Below, in pieces: positions 28,698-38,837 of a stretch of DNA of 64,000 bases (its first letter is position 1; each line of letters opens with the position of its first letter). This DNA is from Terriglobia bacterium (GTDB lineage Bacteria; Acidobacteriota; Terriglobia; JAIQFV01): NCBI GenBank assembly GCA_020073085.1, contig JAIQFV010000016.1, forward strand, positions 46,710 to 110,709, given 5' to 3'. A program made the translations under genes and the position numbers. A model generated the notes under the pieces. The model was given only the letters and a program-made list of their open reading frames with translations, was not told the origin of the DNA and ran no database searches.

Positions 28698-30494
28698 ATG
28701 GAAAAGCGAAAAGGTAGAGTTCGACTGGGTAGGAAGTGGTTGGTTCTGGTCGTCATCCTCCTCGCCATCCCGGTTCAGATCGGAATGACGGCTGCGCAGA
28801 CGCCCTTTCCGATGCCGGGATACTTCAAGAACAATATTTTTGGCCGGGACTTTGTTCCTTCCGAAAAAGAGCGTATTTCGGACCTGATCGAACGCCTGAC
28901 CAAAGAGGGCAAGGTGACACTGGCAGAGGCCGATGTCATCGCCGTAGCGCTTCAGAACAACCTGGACATCCAGGTGCAGCGCGAGACGGTTCCTCCTGCC
29001 AGTTACGATGTCCTCAAGACCTATGGTCCGTTCGATCCGATTTTCCAAGCCACTGCAAACAGTGACCGGCGCCTTTCACCGTCCTCAAACTTCCTTCAAA
29101 GCGGGGTGTTTGGTCAGGTCATCCCGATCAGCAGCCTGAATCAATCTTTCAATTTTTCATATCTGCAGGCGTTTCAGACCGGAACCAGCGCAAGGATCGA
29201 TTATGACACCTCAAAGGCCTTCATCAGCAGCCGGCTGGCCAGCTTGAACCCGTCGCTCACCTCCGCCCTGCGGCTGAGTTTTACCCAGGCCCTCCTCAAG
29301 AATCGGGGTGTGGGGGTCAACTCCGTGCCCATCAAGATCGCCAAGAACAACAGGGACATTACCCGGGAACAGTTTTCCTTGACCGTGATTAACATCATGA
29401 ACCAGGCCCTGAATTTCTACTGGGAGGTGGTTTTTGACCGCGAGGATGTTCGCGTCAAACAGGCCTCTCTCGATCTCGCGATCAAGACCAATGAAGACAA
29501 CAAGCGGCAGGTCGAGATCGGAACCTTGGCGCCGATCGATGTGGTGCAATCGGAGACCCAGGTGGCCCTCCGCCGGCAGGATTTGATTGTCGCCCAATAT
29601 ACCTTGCAGCAGACCGAGGATACGTTGAAGCGGTTTCTCTCTCCCAATCGTGACCCGGGTGCCATCATTGCCAAGCTGGAGCCCGTGGACCGGCCCAGGC
29701 CCGCTGCAGCCGAAGAGATTCCCACGGTGCCCTCCGCCATCGACGAGGCCATCAAGAACCGTCCTGAATTGACCCAGGCGCGCCTCGATCTTCAGAACCG
29801 GGACCTGAGGCTTCAATTCACGAAGAATCAATTGCTGCCCCAGGTTGACTTGAGTGGTGCTTATCAATGGATCGGCTTGGCCGGAAATTCAGCGATTGTG
29901 GACAGTCAGGGAAACCCCGTTGTAGGGCCGGACGGAAAACCTATCATCGTGCCCGCCGGCTTTCCCGAAACCACTCGGCAACTGTTCAGCTTTCAGTTTC
30001 CCGAGTATTCCTTTGGAGTGAGCCTGACGTTTCCCATCAAGAACAAATCGGCCCAGGCTGACTTTGGACGGGCTTCGTACGAGAGACGCCAATCCGAGGC
30101 GACCCTGCGACTGTCGGAGCAACAGGTCGCCCTGCAGGTCCGAAATGCCGTGACGGTCCTTCAAATGAATAAGGCCCGCATTGAAGCCGCCACGCGGACC
30201 CGTGAACTTCAGGAAAAGACCCTGGATGCCGAAAACAAGAAGTATCAGTTGGGCGCTTCCACGATCCGATTCGTGCTGCAGGAACAGACCAATCTCGCCA
30301 TCGACCAGGATTCCGAAATCCGGGCGATGGTGGATTATGCGAAATCCAAGATCGCCCTGGCCCAGGCAGAAGGCCTTCTCTTTCGCACTTATGGAGTGCA
30401 GATCGAGGACGTCCTCGAGGGGAATGAGGTAACCCCCAAGAAACCCACCGCTGGTTTGAGGGCGGTCACTGCGACCACAGGGAGTAATCGCTAA
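28698..30494 (+). CDS. TolC-family outer membrane efflux protein
   Basis: A 598-residue outer-membrane channel of the TolC family. The signal peptide (residues 1-35: KRKGRVRLGRKWLVLVVILL and on, cleaved near TAAQ) is followed by about 60 polar residues. Two TolC-type repeats follow, each a long helix pair: LAEADVIAVALQNNLDIQVQR and TAIDEAIKNRPELTQARLDL-type segments. The C-terminal helix is rich in QA/EA. ATG 28698 with GGAG upstream is preferred over 28641. No adaptor or pump gene is adjacent, so the partner is elsewhere. A terminator follows. Confidence 0.9.
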   Translation: MEKRKGRVRLGRKWLVLVVILLAIPVQIGMTAAQTPFPMPGYFKNNIFGRDFVPSEKERISDLIERLTKEGKVTLAEADVIAVALQNNLDIQVQRETVPPASYDVLKTYGPFDPIFQATANSDRRLSPSSNFLQSGVFGQVIPISSLNQSFNFSYLQAFQTGTSARIDYDTSKAFISSRLASLNPSLTSALRLSFTQALLKNRGVGVNSVPIKIAKNNRDITREQFSLTVINIMNQALNFYWEVVFDREDVRVKQASLDLAIKTNEDNKRQVEIGTLAPIDVVQSETQVALRRQDLIVAQYTLQQTEDTLKRFLSPNRDPGAIIAKLEPVDRPRPAAAEEIPTVPSAIDEAIKNRPELTQARLDLQNRDLRLQFTKNQLLPQVDLSGAYQWIGLAGNSAIVDSQGNPVVGPDGKPIIVPAGFPETTRQLFSFQFPEYSFGVSLTFPIKNKSAQADFGRASYERRQSEATLRLSEQQVALQVRNAVTVLQMNKARIEAATRTRELQEKTLDAENKKYQLGASTIRFVLQEQTNLAIDQDSEIRAMVDYAKSKIALAQAEGLLFRTYGVQIEDVLEGNEVTPKKPTAGLRAVTATTGSNR

Positions 30495-30519
30495 GGAAGG
30501 GCTTGACCCCTAGACCAAG

Positions 30520-30548
30520 AAGGCCGCTCTCCGGGGCGGCCTTTTTTT
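30520..30548 (+). terminator. Intrinsic terminator after the TolC-like gene
   Basis: Arms AAGGCCGC (30520-30527) and GCGGCCTT (30536-30543) with an eight-base loop, followed by T through 30548. Confidence 0.88.
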
Positions 30549-30605
30549 CTCCGCTTTCCTCTTTGACTTTCACCAAAAAGAATTTATCCTTGCTGCCCTG
30601 CCATC

Positions 30606-31385
30606 ATGCGAATCTCCGCCACCATTATTACCCTCAATGAGGAAAAAGATCTGAGGCGCGCCTGCGAGTCGTTGCAGGAAGTCGCCGACGAGATCATCGT
30701 GGTCGACTCGCAAAGCCAGGACTGCACGCGGGAGGTCGCCCTGGAATTTACTCCCCACGTGTTCATGCACCCCTTCAAGAACTATTCCGACCAGAAGAAC
30801 CTGGCCGCAGACAAAGCGACGAACCCCTGGATTCTCAGTATTGACGCCGACGAGTGTCTGAGCGAAGAGTTGAGACAATCCCTCCTGAGATTGAAAGCCG
30901 GACCGGCGAGGCGGGAGGTGGCCGCCTATCGATTTGCAAGACGGGCCAACTATCTGGGAGGATGGATCCGTCATTCGGGATGGTATCCGGATATCAAGGT
31001 CCGGTTATACGACCGGGCTCGGGCGCGGTGGGTGGGCGATTATGTTCATGAGTCGCTGGTGGTCGATGGACCTGTAGAATCCCTTCCGGGTGAGTTGCTT
31101 CATTACACGGTGGACACCCTTTCTGATCATGTAACCCGCCTCGACCGCTATACGACCCTGGCCGCCAGACACTCCGCTTCGGAAGGGAAAAGGTTCTCGC
31201 TGCTGAACTGTCTTTTTGCCCCGCCCCTGACCTTTCTCAAGAGTTATTTCCTGCAGGGGGGAATCCTCGATGGATGGCGGGGCCTCTCGATCTCCGCATT
31301 CGCAAGCTGGTACGTCTTCCTCAAACAGGTAAAACTCCGCGAAATTCAAGGGAACGACCGGCACCTCCCGGGTTCAAATTCATGA
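30606..31385 (+). CDS. Family 2 glycosyltransferase (WaaE/KdtX-like)
   Basis: A 259-residue inverting glycosyltransferase resembling the lipopolysaccharide-core enzymes. It begins ISATIITLNEEKDLRRACES. A nucleotide-sugar region, EIIVVDSQSQDCT, follows, then the metal-binding ILSIDADECL (DxD near residues 79-81). The acceptor-side motif GGWIRHSGWYPDIKVRLYDR is characteristic of this subgroup. The hydrophobic tail near 215-250 could touch the membrane. It overlaps the next glycosyltransferase by four bases (ATGA), so the two are translationally coupled. Confidence 0.88.
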   Translation: MRISATIITLNEEKDLRRACESLQEVADEIIVVDSQSQDCTREVALEFTPHVFMHPFKNYSDQKNLAADKATNPWILSIDADECLSEELRQSLLRLKAGPARREVAAYRFARRANYLGGWIRHSGWYPDIKVRLYDRARARWVGDYVHESLVVDGPVESLPGELLHYTVDTLSDHVTRLDRYTTLAARHSASEGKRFSLLNCLFAPPLTFLKSYFLQGGILDGWRGLSISAFASWYVFLKQVKLREIQGNDRHLPGSNS

Positions 31386-32461
31386 AGATTCTCCATCTGG
31401 ATACCGGTCGGACCCTGCGTGGCGGCCAACGGCAAGTCCTTCTGTTGATGCAGGGGTTGAGGTCGTGGGGGGCTTCCCAGATTCTCCTTTCTCCAGCCGG
31501 CGCCCCCACGGTGATGCCAGCGCGGCGGGCTGGACTTCCGGTGGCCGAGATTCCGGTGGGAACTTTCGCGAACCTCTCCACATTCCAAAGTGTTCGGAGA
31601 ACCATTCTAGGGTTTCAACCCGACGTCCTGCATCTTCATGACGCCCGGGCGCATGGCTTCGGCTATCTTGCCAATCGAACCTTAAAGCGCCCAATGGTGG
31701 TCTCGCGGCGTGTGGCCTTCCCTCTTCAAATGAATTTCTGGTCCCGCTATAAATACTTCGCCCCACGACAACGTTTCATCGCCGTTTCCCTTTTTGTAAA
31801 GGGCCTTATGGTGGACTCCGGGATTCAGCCGGCGCTGATCGACGTCGTTTATGACTGCGTTGATCTCACGATAGAGGCCGGAGGAGGCTCCCAGGCGCGA
31901 ACGGGTCTCTCTTCCGAACAATTTATTGTCGGAACCGTTGGGGCCCTGGAACCTGAAAAGGGCCACGATGTGTTGATCGAGGCCATGGGAAGGCTTCGGT
32001 CGTCCTTGCCGCAGTGTCGTTGTATAATCGCCGGGGAGGGAAGCCTGAAGCCCCGCCTGCAGGCTATGATCGCAGTCCATCATCTCGAGAACACGGTGCA
32101 AATCGTCCCCCCGCCCGATTCATTGACCGGCCTTCTGTGCGGGATGGATTTGTTTGTTCTCCCCTCCCGAGTGGAGGGTCTGGGCTCAATTATTCTGCTG
32201 GCAATGCATTGTGGCATTCCGGTCCTCGCGAGTAACGCCGGCGGGATTCCAGAATTAGTGGAGAATGAAACGACCGGATTCTTGTTTGAAAAGGGGGATG
32301 TGGGAGCGCTTACCCGGGCGCTGCTGACGCTTTCGGACAATCCCACTCAACGACACCAGGTGATCGAAAAAGCGGCAACAAGAATAAGGAGCCAGTTCTC
32401 GGTCGAGGCCATGACTGAGGCCACCCTCAGTATTTATCAGAAGGCTCTCGCGGCATCCTGA
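31382..32461 (+). CDS. Family 4 glycosyltransferase
   Basis: A 359-residue GT-B retaining glycosyltransferase. The N-terminal half has MKILHLDTGRTLRGGQRQVL and the donor-side half VGTVGALEPEKGHDVLIEAM. The E-x7-E signature lies around VEGLGSIILLAMHCGIPVLA near residue 265. The start ATG 31382 overlaps the stop of the previous gene. With its partner it probably adds sugars to a surface glycan; the acceptor is unknown. Confidence 0.88.
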   Translation: MKILHLDTGRTLRGGQRQVLLLMQGLRSWGASQILLSPAGAPTVMPARRAGLPVAEIPVGTFANLSTFQSVRRTILGFQPDVLHLHDARAHGFGYLANRTLKRPMVVSRRVAFPLQMNFWSRYKYFAPRQRFIAVSLFVKGLMVDSGIQPALIDVVYDCVDLTIEAGGGSQARTGLSSEQFIVGTVGALEPEKGHDVLIEAMGRLRSSLPQCRCIIAGEGSLKPRLQAMIAVHHLENTVQIVPPPDSLTGLLCGMDLFVLPSRVEGLGSIILLAMHCGIPVLASNAGGIPELVENETTGFLFEKGDVGALTRALLTLSDNPTQRHQVIEKAATRIRSQFSVEAMTEATLSIYQKALAAS

Positions 32462-32475
32462 CCCGAGCACAGCGT

Positions 32476-33348
32476 ATGATAAATCTATTCACATTTCTCC
32501 TGGGCAGCGTCATCGGAAGTTTCCTCAATGTGTGCATCCTTCGGTGGCCGCAAGACCAGTCCATTGTCAAGCCCCGTTCTCACTGCCCCAGCTGCGGCGC
32601 ATTCATCAAACCGTACGACAATGTCCCCATCCTCAGCTATCTCATCCTGAAGGGCCGTTGCCGGGCGTGCGGAACTTCCATTTCGGTGATGTACCCTGTG
32701 GTGGAGTTGCTCACCGGTCTGTTCTTCCTGTTTTGCGGCCTGCAATTCGGATACACCCTGGAAACATTGAAGTACTTCATTCTCGGAAGCGGTCTGATCG
32801 TTCTGATCTTTTCGGACATTAAGTTCCGTCTGCTTCCCGACCAGATTACTATCTATGGCACTTTCGTGGGACTGCTCCTCAGCCTGAAGGTATGGATTGA
32901 CGATGACTCGTTCAGATCGCTGATCTCCCTCAATCAACCTACCCAGATGTTTATTCAAAGGACCGCTCGTGCTTTAGCGGACTCCTGGGCAGGCAATTAT
33001 CTGGGCAGTGGATCTCTGTATTCTGTGCTTGGGGCACTGTGTGGCGCCCTTTTTGGTGGAGGGATCCTTTTCTTGTTGGGGGAGCTCTACTATTGGATCC
33101 GCAAAGAAGAAGGGCTTGGGATGGGGGACGTCAAGATGATGACGATGATCGGGGCCTTCTTCGGTTTCAAATTAACTTTCGTCACCATTATGTTAGGCTC
33201 TCTGCTGGGGAGCGTGGTAGGCGTCCTTGGAATGTTGTTTCTCGGGAGGGACATGAAATACCAACTCCCCTTCGGGACGTTCTTGGGAACCGCTGCATTG
33301 ATCCTCGCCCTGGCAGGAAAACCAATCCTGCAATTCCTGTTTCACTAG
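32476..33348 (+). CDS. pilD: Type IV prepilin peptidase (A24 family)
   Basis: Cleaves and N-methylates type IV prepilins and type II secretion pseudopilins in the inner membrane. The 290-residue protein has the cytoplasmic zinc loop with two CxxC pairs (HCPSCGAFIKPYDN and RCRACGT). Both aspartates of the A24 peptidase are present: SDIKFRLLPDQ and GMGDVKMM. About eight hydrophobic segments are seen. A 30-40 residue insert near 140-175 (DDDSFRSLISLNQ and on) is longer than in E. coli-type enzymes. No pilin genes are nearby. Confidence 0.93.
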   Translation: MINLFTFLLGSVIGSFLNVCILRWPQDQSIVKPRSHCPSCGAFIKPYDNVPILSYLILKGRCRACGTSISVMYPVVELLTGLFFLFCGLQFGYTLETLKYFILGSGLIVLIFSDIKFRLLPDQITIYGTFVGLLLSLKVWIDDDSFRSLISLNQPTQMFIQRTARALADSWAGNYLGSGSLYSVLGALCGALFGGGILFLLGELYYWIRKEEGLGMGDVKMMTMIGAFFGFKLTFVTIMLGSLLGSVVGVLGMLFLGRDMKYQLPFGTFLGTAALILALAGKPILQFLFH

Positions 33349-33611
33349 TCCGAATCGGGTAAACGCAGAGGGCTTCCCTTCCCTTTCGGGATCGCGGATT
33401 CAGAGGGGCACCCTTTGCCGGTCCATTGGCCTCTCCCGGAGAATTTTCCGCATCCTTCTTTCGACTGGATCTCTTCCTTTCCTCGCGGCCCGCAACCCAA
33501 ACCATGCCTTCGTTGATTGCGGAAATCGCTCTCCACAGGAACCTGCTTTGAGCGGCGAGCCAACGGCACGGGCCGAGCGCAACTTGAGAAGCTTCCACTT
33601 CGGAACTGAAA

Positions 33612-34400
33612 TTAATCTTCCGGGGTAAGCCGTGCCTGGGGTGGAGTTGTTCTGAGGATCAGTGGGGCCGAGAGGGCCGCTCGATACTCCTCTTCACTGA
33701 TGTGATGGTACCGATACATGCGGTCCAGAATAATGCTTCGACGGAGCTGGCTCCGCTTCAAGCTGATGAGAGGATTCATGCGCAGCGGATTGGGGATGAT
33801 GGCGGCAAGCAGGACGGCCTCGTTCAGAGTCAGCTGCGCCGCTGATTTTCCAAGATAGTAACGGGAAGCTGCCTCCGCCCCGTATACATTCTGGCCCCAC
33901 TCAATCACGTTCAAGTAGATCTCAAAGATTCTTCGTTTCCCGAGGTCCCTTTCCAGTCGATATGCCAGGACAGCTTCCTTGAGTTTTCGAACCGGATTTT
34001 TCGAAGTGGAGAGAAACAAATTCTTGGCAAGTTGTTGAGTGACAGTGGAGGCGCCGCGGGCGAAGCGCTTTTGCTCCCAGTCCACGGTAAGGGCCTCTTT
34101 GATGCGCTGATAGTCGAACCCCTCGTGCTGGAAGAAGGCATCATCCTCACCGATCAACACGGCGGTTTTCATGGAGTTTGAGATGGCCTGATAAGGGACA
34201 ATGACTTGGAAGTGGGAGGGGGCCTTTCGGTGATGCGAAGCCTCAAACTCCTCATCCCGCTGCCTCATCAGGGCAGTCTCGGCTGGAATCGTCTTTCGCA
34301 GAAAGGTCACATCCGGGAGGGAGAAGTATTCGACACCCAGATACGCGGTGATGACGACAAGGACCGCCAAGGCGACTGTCCGCTTGGGGGGGAGCCTCAC
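33612..34400 (-). CDS. mtgA: Monofunctional biosynthetic peptidoglycan transglycosylase
   Basis: A GT51-family enzyme that polymerises lipid II glycan chains. An N-terminal membrane anchor covers residues 7-24. The catalytic Glu85 sits in the hallmark GEDDAFFQHEGFD, followed by RGASTVTQQLAKNLFLS, RKLKEAVLAYRLE and the KRRIFEIYLNVIEWG segment. With 262 residues and no transpeptidase domain, it is monofunctional. It is downstream of the surface repeat protein on the same strand with 24 bases between. Confidence 0.93.
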   Translation of the reverse strand: MRLPPKRTVALAVLVVITAYLGVEYFSLPDVTFLRKTIPAETALMRQRDEEFEASHHRKAPSHFQVIVPYQAISNSMKTAVLIGEDDAFFQHEGFDYQRIKEALTVDWEQKRFARGASTVTQQLAKNLFLSTSKNPVRKLKEAVLAYRLERDLGKRRIFEIYLNVIEWGQNVYGAEAASRYYLGKSAAQLTLNEAVLLAAIIPNPLRMNPLISLKRSQLRRSIILDRMYRYHHISEEEYRAALSAPLILRTTPPQARLTPED

Positions 34401-34424
34401 GGATGGAACCCCGAGATCAGGGGT

Positions 34425-36314
34425 CTACGGTATGGTGATCGGTTGTGTTTCCTCAACGGTGAAATCCACATTCGTTGTTTCGATTCCCTTTTTGACCTCA
34501 ACGATTTTGGAGTCGTACCAACGGGGGCCGGCAAAGAGCTTCTCCAGGGTCATCGGCTCCTGTTCTTCGACGAGGACCACCATATATTTTCCACTGCGCA
34601 GACCAGGGACGGTGTAGCTGTCTCCTTGAATCCTGTGAAATTCATAAAACTCCTCGTTGAACCTCATGAGGAGGATCACATAATGATCCAGCGGGAGATG
34701 AGAGCGTTTCAAGATGACCTTTCCGCTGATCGACCCTCCCACCCGGATCGGGAAATCTATATCGCGGAGGTCTCGCCCCTCTGAAATGATCAGGGTCTTC
34801 ACATCGATGCCCGGATTCAGCATGACGTTCGGATCTTCGGAGGTCAAGGCCAGGTGGAAGCGGCCGATCGGCGCTCCCACAATCGCATAGCGTCCCTCCT
34901 GGCTCAATTCATAGCTGCGCGGCTCAAACCCGTCGATCTCGTTGCCGACCGTGGAGAGGATCAGGTGGAGGTGTTTGTAGTCGAGGGAGTACTCGGGATC
35001 GTCGACCGTGACACGCCCCGAGACATTTCCTCCCAGCCGGAGATTGAAATCCACGTTCGGATAAGTATCCCCGTCCTTCAGCGTCAGGACCGTCGCCTTC
35101 TTTTCTGCGACTTGGTCCCGGTACCATGTGGCGACATGCTGTTGCCCCGGAGGAGGAAGGTCCACCGTCACATGATAGCTCCCGGGGGGGAGATCATCGA
35201 CCGCATATCGCCCCTCGGTATCTGAGACCGCAACAGGAATCTTGACTTTACCGTCGGACTGAGCAACAGGTCGAACGGTGACATCCAACATGGGCTGGTT
35301 GTAAAACACGGATCGAACGCGGCCGAAGATGTGGCTTCCACGAACCAGGTAGAAATTGATCCCCGTGATGGTTTCCGCCCCGGATACCTCCAGGGGCCGG
35401 GCGAGCGCACGATCCAATTTGTGATCATAGAATTCGGTGATATACCGATGCAGTCTGGTTCCTTCCGGAGATTCAGAACGTTCGTCTCCTGCTTCAAGGA
35501 TATATTTTCCCTGCGCCAGCCCATGGATCGAATAGTTTCCTGACTCGTCGGTGTAGGCATATCGTTCCGGCTGGTTCCCTTCGACGGGGACTGCAACCGC
35601 CATAACATCCGGGAGCGGCTCGTTGCTCGACGCGGAAATAATGCGGCCCTGAATGGCGGCACCGAAGTCCAGCTTGAGATCAATTCCGGACGCCTTGTCG
35701 CCCGGGTGGATCGCGATGCGTTCTCCTTGTTCTCGAAAGAGCGCACGCGGGTAAAAGCTGGGAATGTACCTTGAATCAAGCACCCCAGCCTGGACTGAAT
35801 AGTCGTCCGGGGCCAGGGCTCGGAGCAGGTATCGGCCATCCTTTCCTGTCGTGGCGACACCCCGATATGTCTCCCCTTCTACGGTTACCCGCACGTTGTC
35901 GAGGGGGACACCGTCTGCCACGCGGGTCACGCGTCCCTCGATAGAGCCCCCCAGTTCCAGTCTTATGTTGGCGAAGCTGAAAACGTCTTCCGCCACAAGC
36001 TCCACCACACCCGGAATCGACGGATTCTCCGGCTGACGGTAAATACTGGGTAGATAATTGGAGCCAGACGGGATGGCTTGGACCCGATAGCGGCCCCGGG
36101 GAACCTTGACCACATAAGCGCCCTCCCGGTCGGTCAAGGTTTCATAGGTACTGGGCCTCTGCTCAATGGAGGTGGCACGAACGACAACGCGGGAGACCCC
36201 TCTCCCCGTTTCCTTGTCCTTCACGACTCCGCCGATTTGGGCCGCCCAGGTGACGGAAACGGCGAAGGGAATAAAGCACAACACCGCCACTAGCCGATGA
36301 GAATGAGTGCGCAT
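34425..36314 (-). CDS. Secreted protein with carboxypeptidase-regulatory-like repeats
   Basis: A 629-residue exported protein. The signal peptide (RLVAVLCFIPFAVSVTWA) is followed by five or six Ig-like carboxypeptidase regulatory domains. Each has the G-x-V-x-D...P...V, then T-D-x-x-G-x-Y/F and P-G-x-Y-x-V pattern (for example DREGAYVVKVPRGRYRV, TGKDGRYLLRALAPDDYSV, DESGNYSIHGLAQGKYIL). Such proteins are very common in Acidobacteriota and are thought to bind or display surface structures. No catalytic residues are seen. It lies between mtgA and the two-component genes. Confidence 0.85.
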   Translation of the reverse strand: MRTHSHRLVAVLCFIPFAVSVTWAAQIGGVVKDKETGRGVSRVVVRATSIEQRPSTYETLTDREGAYVVKVPRGRYRVQAIPSGSNYLPSIYRQPENPSIPGVVELVAEDVFSFANIRLELGGSIEGRVTRVADGVPLDNVRVTVEGETYRGVATTGKDGRYLLRALAPDDYSVQAGVLDSRYIPSFYPRALFREQGERIAIHPGDKASGIDLKLDFGAAIQGRIISASSNEPLPDVMAVAVPVEGNQPERYAYTDESGNYSIHGLAQGKYILEAGDERSESPEGTRLHRYITEFYDHKLDRALARPLEVSGAETITGINFYLVRGSHIFGRVRSVFYNQPMLDVTVRPVAQSDGKVKIPVAVSDTEGRYAVDDLPPGSYHVTVDLPPPGQQHVATWYRDQVAEKKATVLTLKDGDTYPNVDFNLRLGGNVSGRVTVDDPEYSLDYKHLHLILSTVGNEIDGFEPRSYELSQEGRYAIVGAPIGRFHLALTSEDPNVMLNPGIDVKTLIISEGRDLRDIDFPIRVGGSISGKVILKRSHLPLDHYVILLMRFNEEFYEFHRIQGDSYTVPGLRSGKYMVVLVEEQEPMTLEKLFAGPRWYDSKIVEVKKGIETTNVDFTVEETQPITIP

Positions 36315-36481
36315 GACCTCTCCGAGCCGGACTTCTTCGTCTGATCCCTATTCTAATTAAATTGAGCGCGCGGAGCACCACCTTTTTGCATCGGTGTGAA
36401 TAAGACGGATTTCGGGAGTAGTGGGTCTGAAGAGATTTGGGGGGGCCGAGAACCTCCAGAGGATTTGACAATCCGGCAGAT

Positions 36482-37252
36482 CTATAACTTCAAGAATTCC
36501 CTCAGCTTCTTGGTCTGCGTGCGACTGACGGGGATTTCAGTTTCTTTCCTGTCGGTCATCTTCAGTTGCAGTGACCGGTTGAACCACGGGATTACTTCTT
36601 TAATCTTGTTAATGTTGGCGATATAGGCCCGGTGGACCCTCCAAAAGACCTTGGGATCAAGGTTTGCCTGAAGATCCTCAAGAGTCCGGTAGTTCGAAGT
36701 TCCCACAAGCTCGTTCGTCACGACTGAAATCACACCGTCCTCGACATTTGCAAAGATCATATCCGTAGAATCCACGAGCAGCATCCGGTTCCCCGACTTC
36801 ACTAACAACTTAAACCGCTGCTCCGGCTGCGCCTGAACCATATTGAGCAGGTTCTTGAACTGATCCTCCATGAAGGCCGTGTTGTTGATCTGCTGTTTGG
36901 CCTTGGCGATGGCTTTATCGAGGCGCTGTTTATCGATCGGCTTCAGAACATAATCAACAGCATTCAGATCAAATGCCTTGAGGGCATAATGGTCATAGGC
37001 GGTGACAAAAATGACCTTGGGCAGAGGGATCTTCTTCGCGATCAGGCGATCGATCGTCTGAAGGCCATCCAGCCCTGGCATCTGGATATCCAGGAACAGC
37101 AGCTGGGGCTTGGTCTTTTTCACCAGGTCGACCGCTTCCAGCCCGTTCTTCGCCTGACCCACCACCTTGACGTCGGGATTCGCCTCGAGAAGAAACATGA
37201 GCTCCTCTCGGGCAAGAGGTTCGTCGTCCACCAAGACTGATTCAATCTGCAT
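36482..37252 (-). CDS. LytR/AlgR-family response regulator
   Basis: A 256-residue DNA-binding response regulator. The receiver domain (residues 1-120) has the acidic pair near DD10, the phospho-acceptor Asp55 in LLFLDIQMPG and Lys in VLKPID near 107. The LytTR DNA-binding domain spans about 150-256, including RVHRAYIANINKIKEVIPWF and SRTQTKKLREFL. It is downstream of the LytS-type kinase with 88 bases between, so the two form a pair. LytTR regulators often control surface or cell-wall genes, and the neighbouring secreted protein and mtgA fit that, by inference. Confidence 0.92.
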   Translation of the reverse strand: MQIESVLVDDEPLAREELMFLLEANPDVKVVGQAKNGLEAVDLVKKTKPQLLFLDIQMPGLDGLQTIDRLIAKKIPLPKVIFVTAYDHYALKAFDLNAVDYVLKPIDKQRLDKAIAKAKQQINNTAFMEDQFKNLLNMVQAQPEQRFKLLVKSGNRMLLVDSTDMIFANVEDGVISVVTNELVGTSNYRTLEDLQANLDPKVFWRVHRAYIANINKIKEVIPWFNRSLQLKMTDRKETEIPVSRTQTKKLREFLKL

Positions 37253-37340
37253 AGTTCCTGTTATTCCTCCCTTAAATGGTCAATCTGAGGCTCTCGGCTT
37301 CACCCTCGGTCACGTCATGGCCCGGGGGCCCCTTTTCAAT

Positions 37341-38669
37341 TCATTTTGCCGGACTTGCCGCTTCCAGTTCCGGGATGCGGATGAGCGTCTGCGTGCCCCG
37401 GCCGTTTTCACTCTTCAATTGCAGTTGGTACTCGCTTCCATACACCACCTTGAGACGTTCATTCACATTGGAAATGCCGATCCCTTCAGTGTAAACCGTT
37501 TCCAGTTGGTCCTCCGGAATTCCGATCCCATCATCAGAAATCTTGATGACGACATGCCCGTCCTCGCGGTACGCCCGGATACTGACCGTTCCTCCTTCGA
37601 CTTTGGGAGCCAGCCCGTGCTTGATGGAGTTTTCAATGATCGGTTGAAGAATCATGCTGGGCACGACGGCCGAGACAGTGTCTGGATCCACGGATTTCTC
37701 GATACGCAGCTTGTCGTGTCCGAACCGGGTGACCTCAATGTCGAGGTAATCATCAATCGACTCCAGCTCTTCTTCCAGCGTCACAAAGTTATCGTGCGTC
37801 TTAAGCAGTTTCCGAAGCAAGTTGGAGAGCTTCAAAACCATCCCACGGGCGAGTTCAGGGCGCGTACGAATCAGCGAAGCGATCGAATTCAGGGTGTTGA
37901 ACAGGAAGTGCGGATTGATCTGACTGGAGAGCGCCTCCAAGCGGGCGTTCATGACCAGCCGCTCCTGTTCCTCCAGTTTGACCTCAATCCGGCGACTGTT
38001 CCACACCTTCAGGGCGATCCCGATGGCCATGGGAGTGGAGATCAGGATACAGAACAGGATCCATGGATTGGGACTGGAGGCACTGTAGAGCCACACCGAA
38101 TTCGGATGAACCAGGCGCGCCAGGCTGATTCGCAACACCTCAATCATAAGACTCGCCAGCAATAGAATAAACTGCCAGTCGATATTTCGAAACGTCAATG
38201 CATTCTTCATGGAGCGATAAATGTTCAAATCAAAAAAGGGAGAGAAATGCCAGATATCCTCTTTGTTCCTGCACAACGCCCGCAGGGCGCCCCCCACCAG
38301 CCCTGCCAAGGAGAGAATCAGTGGAGCCAGCCATTCCTTGCGGAAGAGCGGGAGCAGCCCCAGGACACCGCCGGTGACTCCCCCCGTGACCGACCCGCCC
38401 AGGAGCCCAACGAGAAAGCAACATTCCAGGCTCACATCGGCCGCGGCATACCCGAGCAACAGCCGGGCCGCCACTCCCACCCCCAACGGCAACCCCAGCA
38501 GGAAGACAAAATGCATTTTCTGGCGAAAGTTCTTCTTTTCGACGAAGAGGAGGTCGAGAAAGGTCTTGGAGCGAGCCAGGACGCTGGCCAGGGAGGCGAT
38601 GACCGCCATCTTTAACAGCAGGTTCAGGAGGATGAACTCGTTTTGTGAGAACGATGGGGTCTGGTGCAT
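37341..38669 (-). CDS. LytS-type sensor histidine kinase
   Basis: A 442-residue membrane kinase. Residues 10-220 have about six hydrophobic segments like the 5TM-LYT sensor. The His-kinase part has the phospho-acceptor His254 in LSSQINPHFLFNTLNSI, the N box LQPIIENSIKHG at 341-352 and the ATP-binding DDGIGI at 379-384, with GIGISNVNERL just after. Its partner regulator follows. The signal is unknown. Confidence 0.92.
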   Translation of the reverse strand: MHQTPSFSQNEFILLNLLLKMAVIASLASVLARSKTFLDLLFVEKKNFRQKMHFVFLLGLPLGVGVAARLLLGYAAADVSLECCFLVGLLGGSVTGGVTGGVLGLLPLFRKEWLAPLILSLAGLVGGALRALCRNKEDIWHFSPFFDLNIYRSMKNALTFRNIDWQFILLLASLMIEVLRISLARLVHPNSVWLYSASSPNPWILFCILISTPMAIGIALKVWNSRRIEVKLEEQERLVMNARLEALSSQINPHFLFNTLNSIASLIRTRPELARGMVLKLSNLLRKLLKTHDNFVTLEEELESIDDYLDIEVTRFGHDKLRIEKSVDPDTVSAVVPSMILQPIIENSIKHGLAPKVEGGTVSIRAYREDGHVVIKISDDGIGIPEDQLETVYTEGIGISNVNERLKVVYGSEYQLQLKSENGRGTQTLIRIPELEAASPAK

Positions 38670-38808
38670 GGCACCCGCATTCCGCCGATTGATGATTTGA
38701 CAAAAAGGGACATAACCATTCTACCCACCATGACGAAATAATTCAACCGGCGTCTCATCGAGGTCGTGTGGAGGCCCACCGCCTTTAAGCTCAAAAGAGC
38801 GGCGTTCT

Positions 38809-38837
38809 TTGCATTCCCGATTGGCGGTTGCTATAAT
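38809..38837 (+). promoter_or_regulatory. Promoter of ribA
   Basis: TTGCAT (38809-38814), 17 bases, TATAAT (38832-38837). It predicts a start of transcription near 38844, about 40 bases before the chosen start codon. Confidence 0.65.

Noticed and set aside
33349..33611. Small frames between the prepilin peptidase and mtgA
   Set aside because: No coding character; treated as a 263-base spacer between convergent genes.
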